Assembly (NCBI RefSeq): GCF_009831215.1
Contig: NZ_WUTW01000001.1
Span: forward strand, 977,192-1,041,191
DNA from: Actinomadura rayongensis
Lineage (GTDB): Bacteria; Actinomycetota; Actinomycetes; Streptosporangiales; Streptosporangiaceae
Direction: 5' to 3'
Length of the DNA stretch: 64,000 bases
Positions within the stretch are counted from its first letter, which is position 1, and every line of letters begins with the position of its first letter. A program made the position numbers and the translations under genes. The notes below the pieces were generated by a model. That model did no database searches and had not been told where the DNA came from. It saw only the letters and a program-made list of their open reading frames with translations. This document shows positions 24,260 through 33,907 of the stretch, in pieces.

Positions 24260-25605
24260 CCGTCGTCATCGAGAACGCGCACGTCGTCACGGTCTCCGGC
24301 GCCGAGCACCCCGGCGGCCATGTCGTCATCGAGGGTGACCGGATCACGGCCGTCGGCCCCGGCCCGGCGCCGGTCACCGGCGGCGAGCGGATCGACGGCA
24401 CCGGCTGCCTCGCGACGCCCGGCCTCGTCAACACCCACCACCACCTGTACCAGTGGGCGAGCCAGGGCCTCGCGCCCGACGCGACGCTGTTCGAGTGGCT
24501 GAAGACCCTCTACCGGCCGTGGTCGAAGATGGACGCCGAGGTCGTCGCGGGCGCCGCGACGGCCGGGCTGGCGTGGCTGGCCAAGTCGGGCTGCACGACC
24601 ACGACCGACCACCACTACATCTTCCCCAAGGGACGCGGGGACCTGTTCGCCGCCGAGATCGACGCGGCGCGCGAGGTCGGCGTCCGGTTCCACCCGTGCC
24701 GGGGGTCGATGGACCTCGGCGCGTCGCGCGGCGGCCTCCCGCCGGACGAGATCGTGGAGGACCTGGACACGATCCTCGAAGAGACCGCCGCCGCGATCGA
24801 CGCCCACCACGACCCGTCGCCGGGGTCGATGCTGCGGGTCGCGGTCGCGCCGTGCTCGCCGTTCTCGGTGACGAAGGACCTGCTCGTCCGGTCGGCGGAG
24901 CTGGCGCGGGACAAGGGCGTCCGGCTGCACACCCACCTCGCCGAGACGCTGGACGAGGAGGACTACACCCGCCGCGAGTTCGGCCTGACCCCCGTCGAGT
25001 ACATGGAGACGCTGGGCTGGCTCGGCCCGGACGTGTGGCTGGCGCACTGCGTCCACCTGCACGACGACGACGTGAAGCGGCTCGCCGACACCGGCACCGG
25101 CACCGCGCACTGCCCCAGCTCCAACGCCCGGCTCGGCTCCGGCATCGCCCGCGTGGCGCACCTGCTGGAGGCGGGCGCGCCGGTCGGGCTCGGCGTGGAC
25201 GGGGCGGCGTCCGCCGAGTTCGTCCCGCTCGCCGGCGAGATCCGCCAGGCGGTCTACATGCAGCGCGCCCGCTACGGCCCGCGCGCCCTCACCGCCCGGC
25301 AGGCGCTGGAGATCGCGACGCTCGGCGGGGCGCGCTGCCTCGGCCGGGCGGACGAGATCGGCTCGCTGGAACCCGGCAAGCTCGCCGACGTCGCGCTGTG
25401 GCGGGTGGACGGGTTCCACGCCGCCGCCGACGATCCCGTCCTCGCCTTCGCCTACGGGGCGACGCCGCCGCTGGAACGGCTGCTGGTCGGTGGCAGGACG
25501 GTCGTACGCGGCGACGAACTGGTCACCATCGCGCAGGACGAGGCCGGACGGCGCGGCGCCGCCGCCCACCGCCGCCTCATGACGCTCGCCCGGGAGGTGC
25601 TCTAG
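24256..25605 (+). CDS. 8-Oxoguanine deaminase-type amidohydrolase
   Basis: A 449-residue metal-dependent aminohydrolase of the TrzN/AtzB/8-oxoguanine deaminase group. Metal ligands are read in TPGLVNTHHHLYQW (residues about 55-68), THLAETLDEED (His, Glu), AHCVHLHDDD (His) and GVDGAASAE (Asp). Within a purine operon the best substrate guesses are 8-oxoguanine (to urate) or guanine (to xanthine); the long FEWLKTLYRPWSKMDAE block is typical of the 8-oxoguanine deaminase branch. Its place between the XDH Fe-S and Mo genes supports direct feeding of urate or xanthine. Coupled on both sides, with the Mo subunit ATG right after the stop. Confidence 0.88.
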   Translation: MTVVIENAHVVTVSGAEHPGGHVVIEGDRITAVGPGPAPVTGGERIDGTGCLATPGLVNTHHHLYQWASQGLAPDATLFEWLKTLYRPWSKMDAEVVAGAATAGLAWLAKSGCTTTTDHHYIFPKGRGDLFAAEIDAAREVGVRFHPCRGSMDLGASRGGLPPDEIVEDLDTILEETAAAIDAHHDPSPGSMLRVAVAPCSPFSVTKDLLVRSAELARDKGVRLHTHLAETLDEEDYTRREFGLTPVEYMETLGWLGPDVWLAHCVHLHDDDVKRLADTGTGTAHCPSSNARLGSGIARVAHLLEAGAPVGLGVDGAASAEFVPLAGEIRQAVYMQRARYGPRALTARQALEIATLGGARCLGRADEIGSLEPGKLADVALWRVDGFHAAADDPVLAFAYGATPPLERLLVGGRTVVRGDELVTIAQDEAGRRGAAAHRRLMTLAREVL

Positions 25606-27906
25606 ATGGCCGCTCCCGTGAAGGCGCCGGGCCGGGTCGACGCGCCCGGCCGGGGCCGCGTCGGCGACAGCCCGCCGCGTCCGGACGGCACGCTCAAGGT
25701 CACCGGCGAGTTCGCCTACGCGTCCGACCTGTGGATGAGCGGGATGCTGTGGGGCGCGACGCTGCGCAGCCCCCACCCGCGCGCCCGGATCCGGTCGCTG
25801 GACGTCGGTCCCGCGCTGGCGACGCCCGGCGTCCACGCCGTCCTGACGCACGAGGACGTGCCCGGCGCGAAGGTGTTCGGCTTGGACCTGCCCGACCAGC
25901 CCGTCCTGGCGGTGGACGAGGTCCGCTACCAGGGCGAGCCGGTCGCGCTCGTCGCCGCCGACCATCCGGAGATCGCCCGCCGCGCGCTGGACCGGATCGT
26001 CGTGGACTACGAGGTGCTGGAGCCGGTCACCGACGCGCGGGCCGTCGTCGCCGACCCCGAGCGGTACCGGGTGCAGGAGAACGGCGGGATCGTGCGGCAC
26101 CAGCCCGTCCGGGTCGGGGACGTCGACCGGGCCCGCGCGGAGGCGGAGGTCGTCGTCACCGGCGAGTACGAGGTCGGCATCCAGGACCAGGCGTTCCTCG
26201 GACCGGAGGCGGGGCTCGCGGTGCCCGCCGACGACGGCGGCGTCGACCTGTACGTCTCGACGCAGTGGATCCACCGGGACGTCGAGCAGATCGCGCCCTG
26301 CCTGGACCTGCCCGCCGAGAGGATCCGGATGACGATGGCCGGGGTCGGCGGCGCGTTCGGCGGGCGCGAGGACCTGTCGATGCAGATCCACGCCGCGATG
26401 CTCGCGCTGCGCACCGGACGCCCGGTGAAGATGTCCTACAACCGGCGGGAGTCGTTCTTCGGGCACGTCCACCGGCATCCGGCGTGGATGCGGTACGAGT
26501 ACGGCGCCACGAAGGAAGGGCGGCTGCTGTACGCGGACGTCCAGATCGTCCTGGACGGCGGCGCGTACACCTCGTCGTCCATGAACGTGGTCGGCAACGC
26601 GGCGTCGCTCGGCGTCGGGCCGTACGAGTTCCCGAACCTCCGCATCGACGGGTACGGCGCGTACACCAACAACCCGCCGTGCGGCGCGATGCGCGGGTTC
26701 GGGGCCGTCCAGGCGTGCTTCGCCTACGAGTCGATGATGGACAGGCTGGCCGCCGCGTGCGGGCTCACGCCCGTCCAGATCCGGCACCGCAACGCCGTCA
26801 CGCAGGGGTCGCGGCTGGCCACCGGGCAGATCATCGACTCCCCGGCGCCGCTCGCGCCGATGCTGGAGCGGCTGGAGGCGATGCCGCTGCCGCCCGTCGC
26901 GGACACCTCCGACCTGCGGAACCTGCCCGGCGGCGTCGCGCAGACCACGCACGGCGAGGGCGTCGTGCGGGGGATCGGCTACGGCGTCGGGATCAAGAAC
27001 ATCTGCTTCTCCGAGGGGTTCGACGACCTGTCCACCGCGCGCGTCCGGCTGGAGGCGATCGGCGGGGAGCCGACCGTGCTCGTCCACACCGCCGCCGCCG
27101 AGGTCGGGCAGGGGCTCGTCACGCTCAAGGCGCAGATCGCGCGGACCGAACTCGGCGTGGACCGGGTGACGATCGCCCCGGCCGACAACGCGGTGGGCAA
27201 CGCGGGGTCGTCCAGCGCGTCCCGGCAGTCGTACATGACGGGCGGCGCGGTGAAGGCCGCGTGCGAGGCGGTGCGCGCGGAACTGCTCGCGCGGGCCGCG
27301 CGCCGGACGGGCCGCGGCGACCTGTCGGTGCGGAACGGCGTGATCGTGTCGCGCGCGGCGGGCGAGGTCGCGACGGTCGCGGAGATCCTCGGGGACGACC
27401 CGATCGAGGAGACCCGCGAGTACCACCACCGGCCGACGACGCCGCTCGACCCGGTGACGGGCCAGGGCTCCAGCCACACCCAGCTGGCACTGTGCGTACA
27501 CCGCGCGGTCGTGGACGTGGACGTCGAACTCGGCCTGGTCAAGGTGGTCGAGCTGGCCGCCGTCCAGGACGTCGGACGGATCATGAACCGGCAGTCGCTG
27601 GAGGGCCAGATCCACGGCGGCACCGCGCAGGGCCTCGGGCTCGCGGTGATGGAGGAGATCGTCGTCGCGGACGGGGCGATCCGGAACCCGTCGTTCACCG
27701 ACTACCTCATCCCGACCATCCTCGACATGCCGCCGATGCGCCTGGACATCGTGGAATATCCGGACCCGCACGCCCCCTACGGCTTGCGCGGCGCGGGCGA
27801 ACCGCCGACGCTGTCGTCCACGCCCGCGATCGTCGCAGCCCTCCGCGACGCGACCGGCAAGGCGCTCACGCGGGTGCCCGTCCGGCCGGAACACCTCGTG
27901 GGCTGA
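25606..27906 (+). CDS. xdhA: Xanthine dehydrogenase molybdopterin-binding subunit
   Basis: A 766-residue large subunit. GGAFGGREDLSMQIHAAMLA, GAMRGFGAVQACFAYE, the Gln-rich GQGLVTLKAQ and the terminal GLRGAGEPPTLSSTPAIVAA, holding the active-site Glu, are the molybdopterin-pocket motifs of xanthine dehydrogenases. It hydroxylates hypoxanthine and xanthine to urate. Length is close to E. coli XdhA. No XdhC-type maturation chaperone is in the operon, so molybdenum insertion must be served elsewhere. It starts immediately after the upstream TAG; the next gene begins 13 bases downstream. Confidence 0.95.
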   Translation: MAAPVKAPGRVDAPGRGRVGDSPPRPDGTLKVTGEFAYASDLWMSGMLWGATLRSPHPRARIRSLDVGPALATPGVHAVLTHEDVPGAKVFGLDLPDQPVLAVDEVRYQGEPVALVAADHPEIARRALDRIVVDYEVLEPVTDARAVVADPERYRVQENGGIVRHQPVRVGDVDRARAEAEVVVTGEYEVGIQDQAFLGPEAGLAVPADDGGVDLYVSTQWIHRDVEQIAPCLDLPAERIRMTMAGVGGAFGGREDLSMQIHAAMLALRTGRPVKMSYNRRESFFGHVHRHPAWMRYEYGATKEGRLLYADVQIVLDGGAYTSSSMNVVGNAASLGVGPYEFPNLRIDGYGAYTNNPPCGAMRGFGAVQACFAYESMMDRLAAACGLTPVQIRHRNAVTQGSRLATGQIIDSPAPLAPMLERLEAMPLPPVADTSDLRNLPGGVAQTTHGEGVVRGIGYGVGIKNICFSEGFDDLSTARVRLEAIGGEPTVLVHTAAAEVGQGLVTLKAQIARTELGVDRVTIAPADNAVGNAGSSSASRQSYMTGGAVKAACEAVRAELLARAARRTGRGDLSVRNGVIVSRAAGEVATVAEILGDDPIEETREYHHRPTTPLDPVTGQGSSHTQLALCVHRAVVDVDVELGLVKVVELAAVQDVGRIMNRQSLEGQIHGGTAQGLGLAVMEEIVVADGAIRNPSFTDYLIPTILDMPPMRLDIVEYPDPHAPYGLRGAGEPPTLSSTPAIVAALRDATGKALTRVPVRPEHLVG

Positions 27907-27919
27907 TGGGAGGCCCGCC

Positions 27920-28669
27920 GTGAGACGCTTCGCGGTCAACTGCTCGATCCTGTTCACGGAGCTGCCGCTCCTGGACCGTCCGGCCGCCGCCGCTGCGGCC
28001 GGGTTCCGCGCCGTGGAGTTCTGGTGGCCGTGGCCGGGCGTGCCCGTGCCCGGCGCCGCCGAGGTGGACGCGTTCTGCGCGGCCGTCACGGACGCCGGGG
28101 TCGAGCTGGTCGCGCTCAACGCCTACGCGGGCGACATGCCCGCCGGGGAGCGCGGCGTCCTCGCCCATCCGGGCCGGGTCGCCGAGTTCCGGTCCAGCCT
28201 GCCCGTCCTCGCCGGGATCGCCGAGCGGACGGGCGTGCGCCGCTTCAACACGCTCTACGGGCAGGGAGAGGCCGCGACGGCGACCGCGAACCTCGTCCAC
28301 ATGGCGGGCGTGGTGCCGGGGACCGCGCTGATCGAGCCGCTGGCCCGCGAGTTCAACGGCGGGTACGCGCTGGCCACGGCCGCCGAGGCGGTGGCCGTCG
28401 TGGAGCGGGCGCGGGACGCGGGCGCCGATGCCGCGTTCCTGCTGGACACCTTCCACCTCGCGAGCAACGGCGACGACCCGGTGAAGGCGGCGCACGAGCC
28501 GACGCTCGGGCACGTGCAGGTCGCGGACGCGCCGGGCCGGGGCCGTCCGGGCACCGGCACGGTGGACTTCCCGGGCGTCCTCGCCGCGCTGGACGACGCG
28601 GGCTACGACGGCTGGATCTCACTGGAGTACGTCGGCCCCGCCGACTTCGGCTGGCTGGCGGCCTGGTGA
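27920..28669 (+). CDS. hyi: Hydroxypyruvate isomerase family TIM-barrel protein
   Basis: A 249-residue xylose-isomerase-like TIM barrel. [67 protein letters not shown] and [12 protein letters not shown] match the Hyi/OtnI group, with Glu, Asp and His metal or proton-transfer positions kept. In glyoxylate assimilation Hyi interconverts tartronate semialdehyde and hydroxypyruvate. The downstream glycerate kinase supports that use, but the needed glyoxylate carboligase and tartronate semialdehyde reductase are not in the window. GTG start with GGGAGG upstream. The stop overlaps the kinase start. Confidence 0.88.
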   Translation: MRRFAVNCSILFTELPLLDRPAAAAAAGFRAVEFWWPWPGVPVPGAAEVDAFCAAVTDAGVELVALNAYAGDMPAGERGVLAHPGRVAEFRSSLPVLAGIAERTGVRRFNTLYGQGEAATATANLVHMAGVVPGTALIEPLAREFNGGYALATAAEAVAVVERARDAGADAAFLLDTFHLASNGDDPVKAAHEPTLGHVQVADAPGRGRPGTGTVDFPGVLAALDDAGYDGWISLEYVGPADFGWLAAW

Positions 28670-29802
28670 GCGGGACCATCCTCGTCGCGCCCGACAAGTT
28701 CAAGGGCACGCTGACCGCCGCCGAGGCCGCCGCGCGCATCGCCGACGGGCTGGCCGGGCTGGGCCTGCCGGTCGTCCCGCTGCCCGTCGCGGACGGCGGC
28801 GACGGCACCGTGGACGCCGTCGTCGCCGCCGGGTTCGCCCGGCGCACCGCGACCGTCACCGGCCCGGCGGGCGCGCCCGTCCACGCGTCCTACGCGGTGC
28901 GCGGGACGACCGCCGTGATCGAGCTGGCCGAGGCGTCCGGGCTGCGCCGCCTGCCGGGCGGGCGGCCGAGCCCGCTGACCGCCACCACGCGCGGCACCGG
29001 CGAGCTGATCGACGCGGCGCTGCGCGGCGGCGCGACCCGGATCGTCCTCGGCCTCGGCGGCAGCGCCACCACCGACGGCGGCACCGGGCTGGCCGCCGCG
29101 CTCGGCGCCCGGTTCCGCGACGCGGCCGGGCATCCGCTGCCGCCCGGCGGCGCCGCGCTGCGCGACCTCGCCGCCCTCGACCTCGCGGGCGTCGCGGCCC
29201 GGCTGCGCGGGGCGGAGATCGTCGTCGCGACCGACGTGGACAACCCGCTGCTCGGCCCGGACGGCGCCGCCGCCGTCTTCGGCCCGCAGAAGGGCGCGAC
29301 GCCCGGCGACGTGGCCGTCCTGGAGGCGGGCCTCGCCCGGCTCGCCGTGCTGGCGCCCGACCCCTCGGTCGCCGACCGGCCCGGCGCGGGCGCGGCGGGC
29401 GGCACGGGCTTCGCGGCGCTGGCGTTCCTCGGCGCGACGATCCGGCCCGGCATCGACTACCTCCTCGACCTGCTCGGGTTCGCCGACCGGCTCGCGGACG
29501 CGGCCGTCGTGATCACCGGCGAGGGGTCGCTGGACCACCAGTCGCTGCGCGGCAAGGCCCCCTACGGCGTGGCGCGCGCCGCCGCCCGCGCCGGGGTGCC
29601 GGTCGTCGTGCTCGCCGGGCGCAGCGAGCTGAGCGAGGCCGAGGCGCGGCAGGCCGGGTTCGCGGCCGTCCACACGCTGACCTCGCTCGTCCCGGCCGGC
29701 GCCGGGGACCCGCTGGCCTGGATCGTCGCCAACGGGCCCGGCCAGATGCTCCGGGCGCTCGCCGCCTCGATCGCCCGCGACCTCCCGGGAGGACCCTGGT
29801 GA
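28666..29802 (+). CDS. glxK: Glycerate 2-kinase (GarK/GlxK family)
   Basis: A 378-residue type I glycerate kinase. The opening [16 protein letters not shown] is the family signature, followed by [50 protein letters not shown] and [18 protein letters not shown]. It phosphorylates glycerate made from glyoxylate, the carbon end product of ureidoglycolate breakdown. GTG 28666 overlaps the hyi stop (GTGA), and its stop overlaps the allantoinase start in the same way. It links purine nitrogen scavenging to central carbon metabolism. Confidence 0.94.
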   Translation: MSGTILVAPDKFKGTLTAAEAAARIADGLAGLGLPVVPLPVADGGDGTVDAVVAAGFARRTATVTGPAGAPVHASYAVRGTTAVIELAEASGLRRLPGGRPSPLTATTRGTGELIDAALRGGATRIVLGLGGSATTDGGTGLAAALGARFRDAAGHPLPPGGAALRDLAALDLAGVAARLRGAEIVVATDVDNPLLGPDGAAAVFGPQKGATPGDVAVLEAGLARLAVLAPDPSVADRPGAGAAGGTGFAALAFLGATIRPGIDYLLDLLGFADRLADAAVVITGEGSLDHQSLRGKAPYGVARAAARAGVPVVVLAGRSELSEAEARQAGFAAVHTLTSLVPAGAGDPLAWIVANGPGQMLRALAASIARDLPGGPW

Positions 29803-31106
29803 CCCACGACCTCGTGCTGCGCTCCCGCCGGACCGTGCTGCCGGACGGCGAACGGCCCGCCGCCGTCGCCGTCCGCGCCGGGACGATCGCCGCCGTCGCG
29901 CCCTACGACGCCGTCCTGCCCGCCGCCGCCGACCGCGACCTCGGCGACCTCGCGCTGCTGCCCGGCCTGGTGGACACCCACGTCCACATCAACGAGCCCG
30001 GCCGCACCGCGTGGGAGGGCTTCGCGACCGCGACCCGCGCGGCGGCGGCCGGGGGCGTCACGACGCTGGTCGACATGCCGCTCAACGCCCTGCCGCCCAC
30101 CACGACCGTGGAGGCGCTGCGGATCAAGCGCGCGGCGGCCCGCGACAAGATCGGCGTGGACGTCGGGTTCTGGGGCGGCGCGGTGCCGGGCAACCTGCCC
30201 GACCTGCGGCCCCTGCACGACGCGGGCGTGTACGGGTTCAAGTGCTTCATGTCCGACTCGGGCGTTCCGGAGTTCCCGCCGCTGGACGCCGAGCGGATGG
30301 CGGCGGCGTTCGCGGCCGTCGCGGCGTTCGACGGGCTCATGATCGTCCACGCCGAGGATCCGGGCGTCCTCACCGAGCCCGCGTCCGGGGAGTACGGCGC
30401 GTTCCTGGCGTCGCGTCCGCCGTCCGCCGAGCGCCGCGCGGTCGAACGGGTCATCGCCCTCGCCGAGCGGACGGGCGTCCGCGCGCACATCCTGCACCTG
30501 TCGGCCGCCGACTGCCTGGAACCGCTCGCGGCGGCGCGGGCGCGCGGCGTCCGGATCACCGCCGAGACCTGCCCGCACTACCTGACGCTGTCGGACGCCG
30601 ACGCCGTCACGCCCGCGTTCAAGTGCTGCCCGCCGATCCGCGACGCCGCCAACCGCGACGCGCTCTGGGACGGCCTGGCGGCCGGGGTGATCACCTGCGT
30701 CGTCACCGACCACTCGCCCTGCACGCCCGACCTCAAACAGGGCGACTTCGCGACCGCGTGGGGCGGGGTGTCCTCGCTCCAGCTCGGGTTCGCGGCCGTC
30801 TGGACGGCGGCGCGCGAGCGCGGGCGCACGCTCGCCGACGTCACCGGCTGGATGGCCGCCGCGCCCGCCGCCCTCGCCGGGCTGCCGCGCAAGGGCGCCA
30901 TCGCCGTCGGGAACGATGCCGACCTCGTGGCGTTCGACACCGGCGCCGTCCGCGTCGTGGACCCCGCCGACCTGCACCACCGCAACCCCGTCACCGCCTA
31001 CGCGGGCCGGACGCTCGCCGGCCGCGCCGTCACCACCTGGCTGCGCGGCGTCCCGGTGGACGACGTCCCGCGCGGCGCCCTGCTGACCCGGAACGGAGCC
31101 CCGTGA
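29799..31106 (+). CDS. allB: Allantoinase
   Basis: A 435-residue cyclic amidohydrolase that opens allantoin to allantoate. Metal ligands are in [14 protein letters not shown] (HxH), [10 protein letters not shown], where the carbamylated Lys lies, HAEDPG and [10 protein letters not shown], and TDHSPCTPD holds the catalytic Asp. These are specific for AllB rather than dihydropyrimidinase. GTG 29799 sits in a GTGA overlap with glycerate kinase, and the same device couples allantoicase at 31103. Substrate comes from UraD in the same operon. Confidence 0.95.
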   Translation: MTHDLVLRSRRTVLPDGERPAAVAVRAGTIAAVAPYDAVLPAAADRDLGDLALLPGLVDTHVHINEPGRTAWEGFATATRAAAAGGVTTLVDMPLNALPPTTTVEALRIKRAAARDKIGVDVGFWGGAVPGNLPDLRPLHDAGVYGFKCFMSDSGVPEFPPLDAERMAAAFAAVAAFDGLMIVHAEDPGVLTEPASGEYGAFLASRPPSAERRAVERVIALAERTGVRAHILHLSAADCLEPLAAARARGVRITAETCPHYLTLSDADAVTPAFKCCPPIRDAANRDALWDGLAAGVITCVVTDHSPCTPDLKQGDFATAWGGVSSLQLGFAAVWTAARERGRTLADVTGWMAAAPAALAGLPRKGAIAVGNDADLVAFDTGAVRVVDPADLHHRNPVTAYAGRTLAGRAVTTWLRGVPVDDVPRGALLTRNGAP

Positions 31107-32134
31107 GCGACTTCCCCGACCTGCCCGACCTCGCCGTCCGGACCCTCGGCGGCTCGGTCGTCGCGGCCAGCGACGAGTCCTTCGAGGAGAAGGAGAACCT
31201 GATCAACCCGTGGGCGCCGGAGTTCCGCCCCGCGACGTTCGGGCCGAAGGGCCAGGAGTACGACGGCTGGGAGACCGCGCGGCGCCGGCCGGGACCGGAC
31301 GGCGACTACGGCCACGACTGGGCGGTCGTCCGGCTCGGGCTGCCCGGCGTCATCCGGGGCGTCGTGATCGACACGGCCTGGTTCACCGGGAACTACCCGC
31401 CGCACGCGTCCGTCGAGGCGTGCGGGGTCGACGGCCACCCGTCCCCGGACGAGCTGGCCGCCGCCGAGTGGACCGAGATCGTCCCGCGCGCCGCGCTCCA
31501 GGGCGGCACCGCCCACGCGTTCCCGGTGGCGGTCGCGCGGCGGTTCACGCACGTCCGGCTCAACATCTTCCCCGACGGCGGGGTGGCGCGGCTGCGCGTC
31601 CACGGCGACGTCGTGCCCGACCCGCGCCCGCTCACCGGCCTCACCGTCGACCTCGCCGCGCTGGAGAACGGCGCCCGCGTCGTCGAGTGCTCCAACAGCT
31701 TCTACTCCGCGCCCGACCGGATGCTGTACCCCGGCTCGGCGCGCGACCAGTCCGAGGGCTGGGAGACCGCGCGGCGCCGCGACGGCGGGCACGACTGGGC
31801 GGTCGTCCGGCTGGCCGCGCCCGGGACCGTCCGGCTCGCCGAGATCGACACGACCCACCTCAAGTTCAACGCGCCCGGCCACGTCACCCTCGACGGCCGG
31901 GACGCGCGCGCCGGCGACCCCGACGACTGGACGCCGCTGCTGCCCCGCACCCGCGTCCAGCCCGACGGACGGCACCGGTTCCGGCTCGACGGCGGGCCCG
32001 AGGTCACGCACGTCCGGCTCGGCCTGCACCCCGACGGCGGGATGTCCCGGCTGCGCCTGTTCGGCGACCTCACGCCCGCCGGGGAGCGGGCCCTCGCCGA
32101 CCGGTTCGCCGCGCTGACCCGCCGGGAGGGCTGA
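31103..32134 (+). CDS. alc: Allantoicase
   Basis: A 343-residue enzyme built of two homologous jelly-roll repeats, seen in the doubled [16 protein letters not shown] and THVRL blocks (about residues 53 and 214 for the first). Allantoicase cleaves allantoate to ureidoglycolate and urea. [11 protein letters not shown]-like [16 protein letters not shown] at residues about 24-39 is family specific. It is the last gene of the operon; a 12-base-stem hairpin spans its stop codon. A ureidoglycolate lyase is not present in the window, so the final urea release is encoded elsewhere or done by a different enzyme. Confidence 0.95.
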   Translation: MSDFPDLPDLAVRTLGGSVVAASDESFEEKENLINPWAPEFRPATFGPKGQEYDGWETARRRPGPDGDYGHDWAVVRLGLPGVIRGVVIDTAWFTGNYPPHASVEACGVDGHPSPDELAAAEWTEIVPRAALQGGTAHAFPVAVARRFTHVRLNIFPDGGVARLRVHGDVVPDPRPLTGLTVDLAALENGARVVECSNSFYSAPDRMLYPGSARDQSEGWETARRRDGGHDWAVVRLAAPGTVRLAEIDTTHLKFNAPGHVTLDGRDARAGDPDDWTPLLPRTRVQPDGRHRFRLDGGPEVTHVRLGLHPDGGMSRLRLFGDLTPAGERALADRFAALTRREG

Positions 32135-32148
32135 CACCTCCCGGCGGG
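32118..32148. terminator. Hairpin closing the purine operon
   Basis: A perfect 12-base inverted repeat, CCCGCCGGGAGG (32118-32129) and CCTCCCGGCGGG (32137-32148), with a 7-base loop that contains the alc stop codon. It lies between converging genes and can terminate the long purine transcript and possibly the DUF397 gene. Confidence 0.65.
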
Positions 32149-32154
32149 ACGGGA

Positions 32155-32397
32155 TCAGCCGTTCTCGGCCGGCTCCTCCAGCAGGTCGTCGAACTCGCCG
32201 TCCTTCACGCCCGCGATGAACGCCTCCCACTCGGCCTCGGTGAAGTAGAGGGTCGGCCCCTCGTCGTTCGTCGCGCGCATCACGACGGCGCGGTCACCGA
32301 ACTCCTTGTGGTTCACGGGGACGTCCTTGCCGTCGATGAACTCGATGATCAGGCCGTCGCTGATGAACGGCTCTCTCTCGCTCACTGGCGCATCCAT
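32155..32397 (-). CDS. DUF397-like small protein
   Basis: An 80-residue acidic protein. The C-terminal half, VVMRATNDEGPTLYFTEAEW followed by EAFIAGVKDGEFD, matches the DUF397 pattern in which a short strand is followed by FTxxEWxAFxxGVKxGEFD. DUF397 proteins are found in actinomycetes beside XRE/DUF5753 regulators and are thought to be their partners, some acting in a toxin-antitoxin-like way; here no such regulator is adjacent, so it is an orphan. The first ATG is used. It is convergent with alc and separated by a hairpin. Confidence 0.75.
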   Translation of the reverse strand: MDAPVSEREPFISDGLIIEFIDGKDVPVNHKEFGDRAVVMRATNDEGPTLYFTEAEWEAFIAGVKDGEFDDLLEEPAENG

Positions 32398-32520
32398 TTC
32401 CGTTCGGCTTGCTGAGGGTCGTCTCCAGAGTAATGGCCGAAGGCTTCACGGGACCCGGTGTTTGGCGTGCGGCGGAACGGGGGAGGCGGGGCCGGACCCG
32501 TCGACCGGAGGAGGCACGCC

Positions 32521-33186
32521 ATGCCGATGGACCCGCGGACGAAGCAGACCGTGCGCGCCCTGCTGGACCGGTACCCGAGCGGCTACGCCACCGAGGAGGC
32601 CGGGTTCACGGTGACGGACTCGCCGACCGGGATCTTCCGGCTGCTGTGCCTCGGGATCCTCGCCGACGACAGCACGCCGTCCGAGGGCGCGATGGCCGGG
32701 ATGCGGGCCATGCTGCGCCGGGGCTTCGACGCCGTCGCCCCGCTTGCCGAGGCCGACGAGCGGGAGGTCGGCGACGCCCTCGCCCGCGCCGGGCACCCCG
32801 ATCCCGAGTACGGCGCGCGGAACCTGTGCGCGGCGGCCCGCCTGGTGCGCGACCGGTGGAACGGCGACGTCAACGCGATCCACCGCGAGGACGGCGGCGA
32901 CGCCCGGAAGCTCGACGCCCTGCTCGGCGAGATCCCCGGGATGGACGAGGCGGGCCGTGCCGTCTTCCTGCGCGAGGCGCAGATCTTCTGGCCCGAGGCC
33001 GGGCCGTTCCTGGACGCGCACGCCGCCCGCGCCGCCCGGCGCCTCGGCCTGCCCGACCGCGCCGACACGCTGCTGACCGACGTGGCGCGCGGCGAGCGCG
33101 AGGAGGAGCTGTCCTGGCTGGTCGGCGCGCTGGCCCTGGTGGACGCGCACGACGAGTACGGCGAGATCGAGGCCGCCGTCCGCTGA
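32521..33186 (+). CDS. Endonuclease III-like (HhH) protein
   Basis: A 221-residue all-helical protein resembling the HhH-GPD base-excision fold: an N-terminal helical region (TKQTVRALLDRYPSGYATEE), IFRLLCLGILADDSTPSEGA, a hairpin-helix-hairpin-like GEIPGMDEAGRAVFLREAQ, and a helical C-terminus. The catalytic Lys and Asp and the Fe-S cysteines of Nth are not visible, so glycosylase activity is doubtful. ATG 32521 follows GGAGGAGG. It converges directly on the TetR gene with no intergenic base, which suggests a compact pair. Function uncertain. Confidence 0.7.
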   Translation: MPMDPRTKQTVRALLDRYPSGYATEEAGFTVTDSPTGIFRLLCLGILADDSTPSEGAMAGMRAMLRRGFDAVAPLAEADEREVGDALARAGHPDPEYGARNLCAAARLVRDRWNGDVNAIHREDGGDARKLDALLGEIPGMDEAGRAVFLREAQIFWPEAGPFLDAHAARAARRLGLPDRADTLLTDVARGEREEELSWLVGALALVDAHDEYGEIEAAVR

Positions 33187-33837
33187 TCAGCCGGGCCGTC
33201 CGGCCTCGTCGATCAGGGCGGCGAACGCGTCCGACAGGGCGTCGGCGAGCGAGGTGTAGCCCATCGCGTCGTCCTTGACGCCGATCAGCGCGGCCTGGAA
33301 CACCGCCACCATCGTGGACGCGAGCACGTACGGCCGCAGGTCGGACGCCGCGTCCGCGCCCGTCCGCCGCGCGATGATCTCGGCGATGTCGCGCAGCCCG
33401 CGCTGGGCGTGCTCCAGGCTCCCGGCCAGCAGCCCGCCGCCGTCGCCGAGCAGCTTCAGCAGCAGCCGGAACCGGTCGCGGTCCGGGCCGGGGACGCCGC
33501 ACTCGTGGAGCCGCGTGACCGCGACGACCGCGTTGCGCAGCGCCGTGAGCGGCGGTTCCTGCGCGGGCCGGGCGGCGAGCGCGGCGAGCAGGGCCGTCCG
33601 CTGCTCCTCCTGGACGGTCAGCGCGACGTGCTCCTTGGACGCGAAATACCGGAAGAACGTCCGCGCGGACACGTCCACGGCGTCGGCGATCTCCTCGACC
33701 GTCGTCGCGTCGTAGCCCTTGGCCGCGAACAGCGTGAAGGCGGCGTCGATGAGGGCCTCGCGGGTGCGCTGCTTCTTGCGTTCCCGCCGGCCCGCCGTCC
33801 CGGCGGGGCCGCCGGTGCCGGGCGCGCTCGCGATCAT
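33187..33837 (-). CDS. TetR-family transcriptional regulator
   Basis: A 216-residue regulator. The N-terminal helix-turn-helix spans residues about 22-68: REALIDAAFTLFAAKGYDAT, then TVEEIADAVDVSARTFFRYF and ASKEHVAL, a canonical TetR DNA-binding domain. The C-terminal ligand domain is helical and includes a TetR_C_17-like region. It begins just downstream of the sigma-factor-like gene on the same strand, 70 bases away, and converges on the HhH protein gene. No obvious dyad precedes it; its target and ligand are unknown. Confidence 0.92.
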   Translation of the reverse strand: MIASAPGTGGPAGTAGRRERKKQRTREALIDAAFTLFAAKGYDATTVEEIADAVDVSARTFFRYFASKEHVALTVQEEQRTALLAALAARPAQEPPLTALRNAVVAVTRLHECGVPGPDRDRFRLLLKLLGDGGGLLAGSLEHAQRGLRDIAEIIARRTGADAASDLRPYVLASTMVAVFQAALIGVKDDAMGYTSLADALSDAFAALIDEAGRPG

Positions 33838-33907
33838 GGACGCATGCTAGTCACCCGGCGATCACGATCCAACCATGACAAGCCGGATGACCTGCGCAAG
33901 CCTCCGG

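Noticed and set aside
24199-28119. A minus-strand open frame of about 1300 codons opposite the XDH genes
   Set aside because: It is an antisense artefact of extreme GC3 bias: Arg/Pro/Ala-rich, no domain, and the plus strand there holds five recognisable enzymes.
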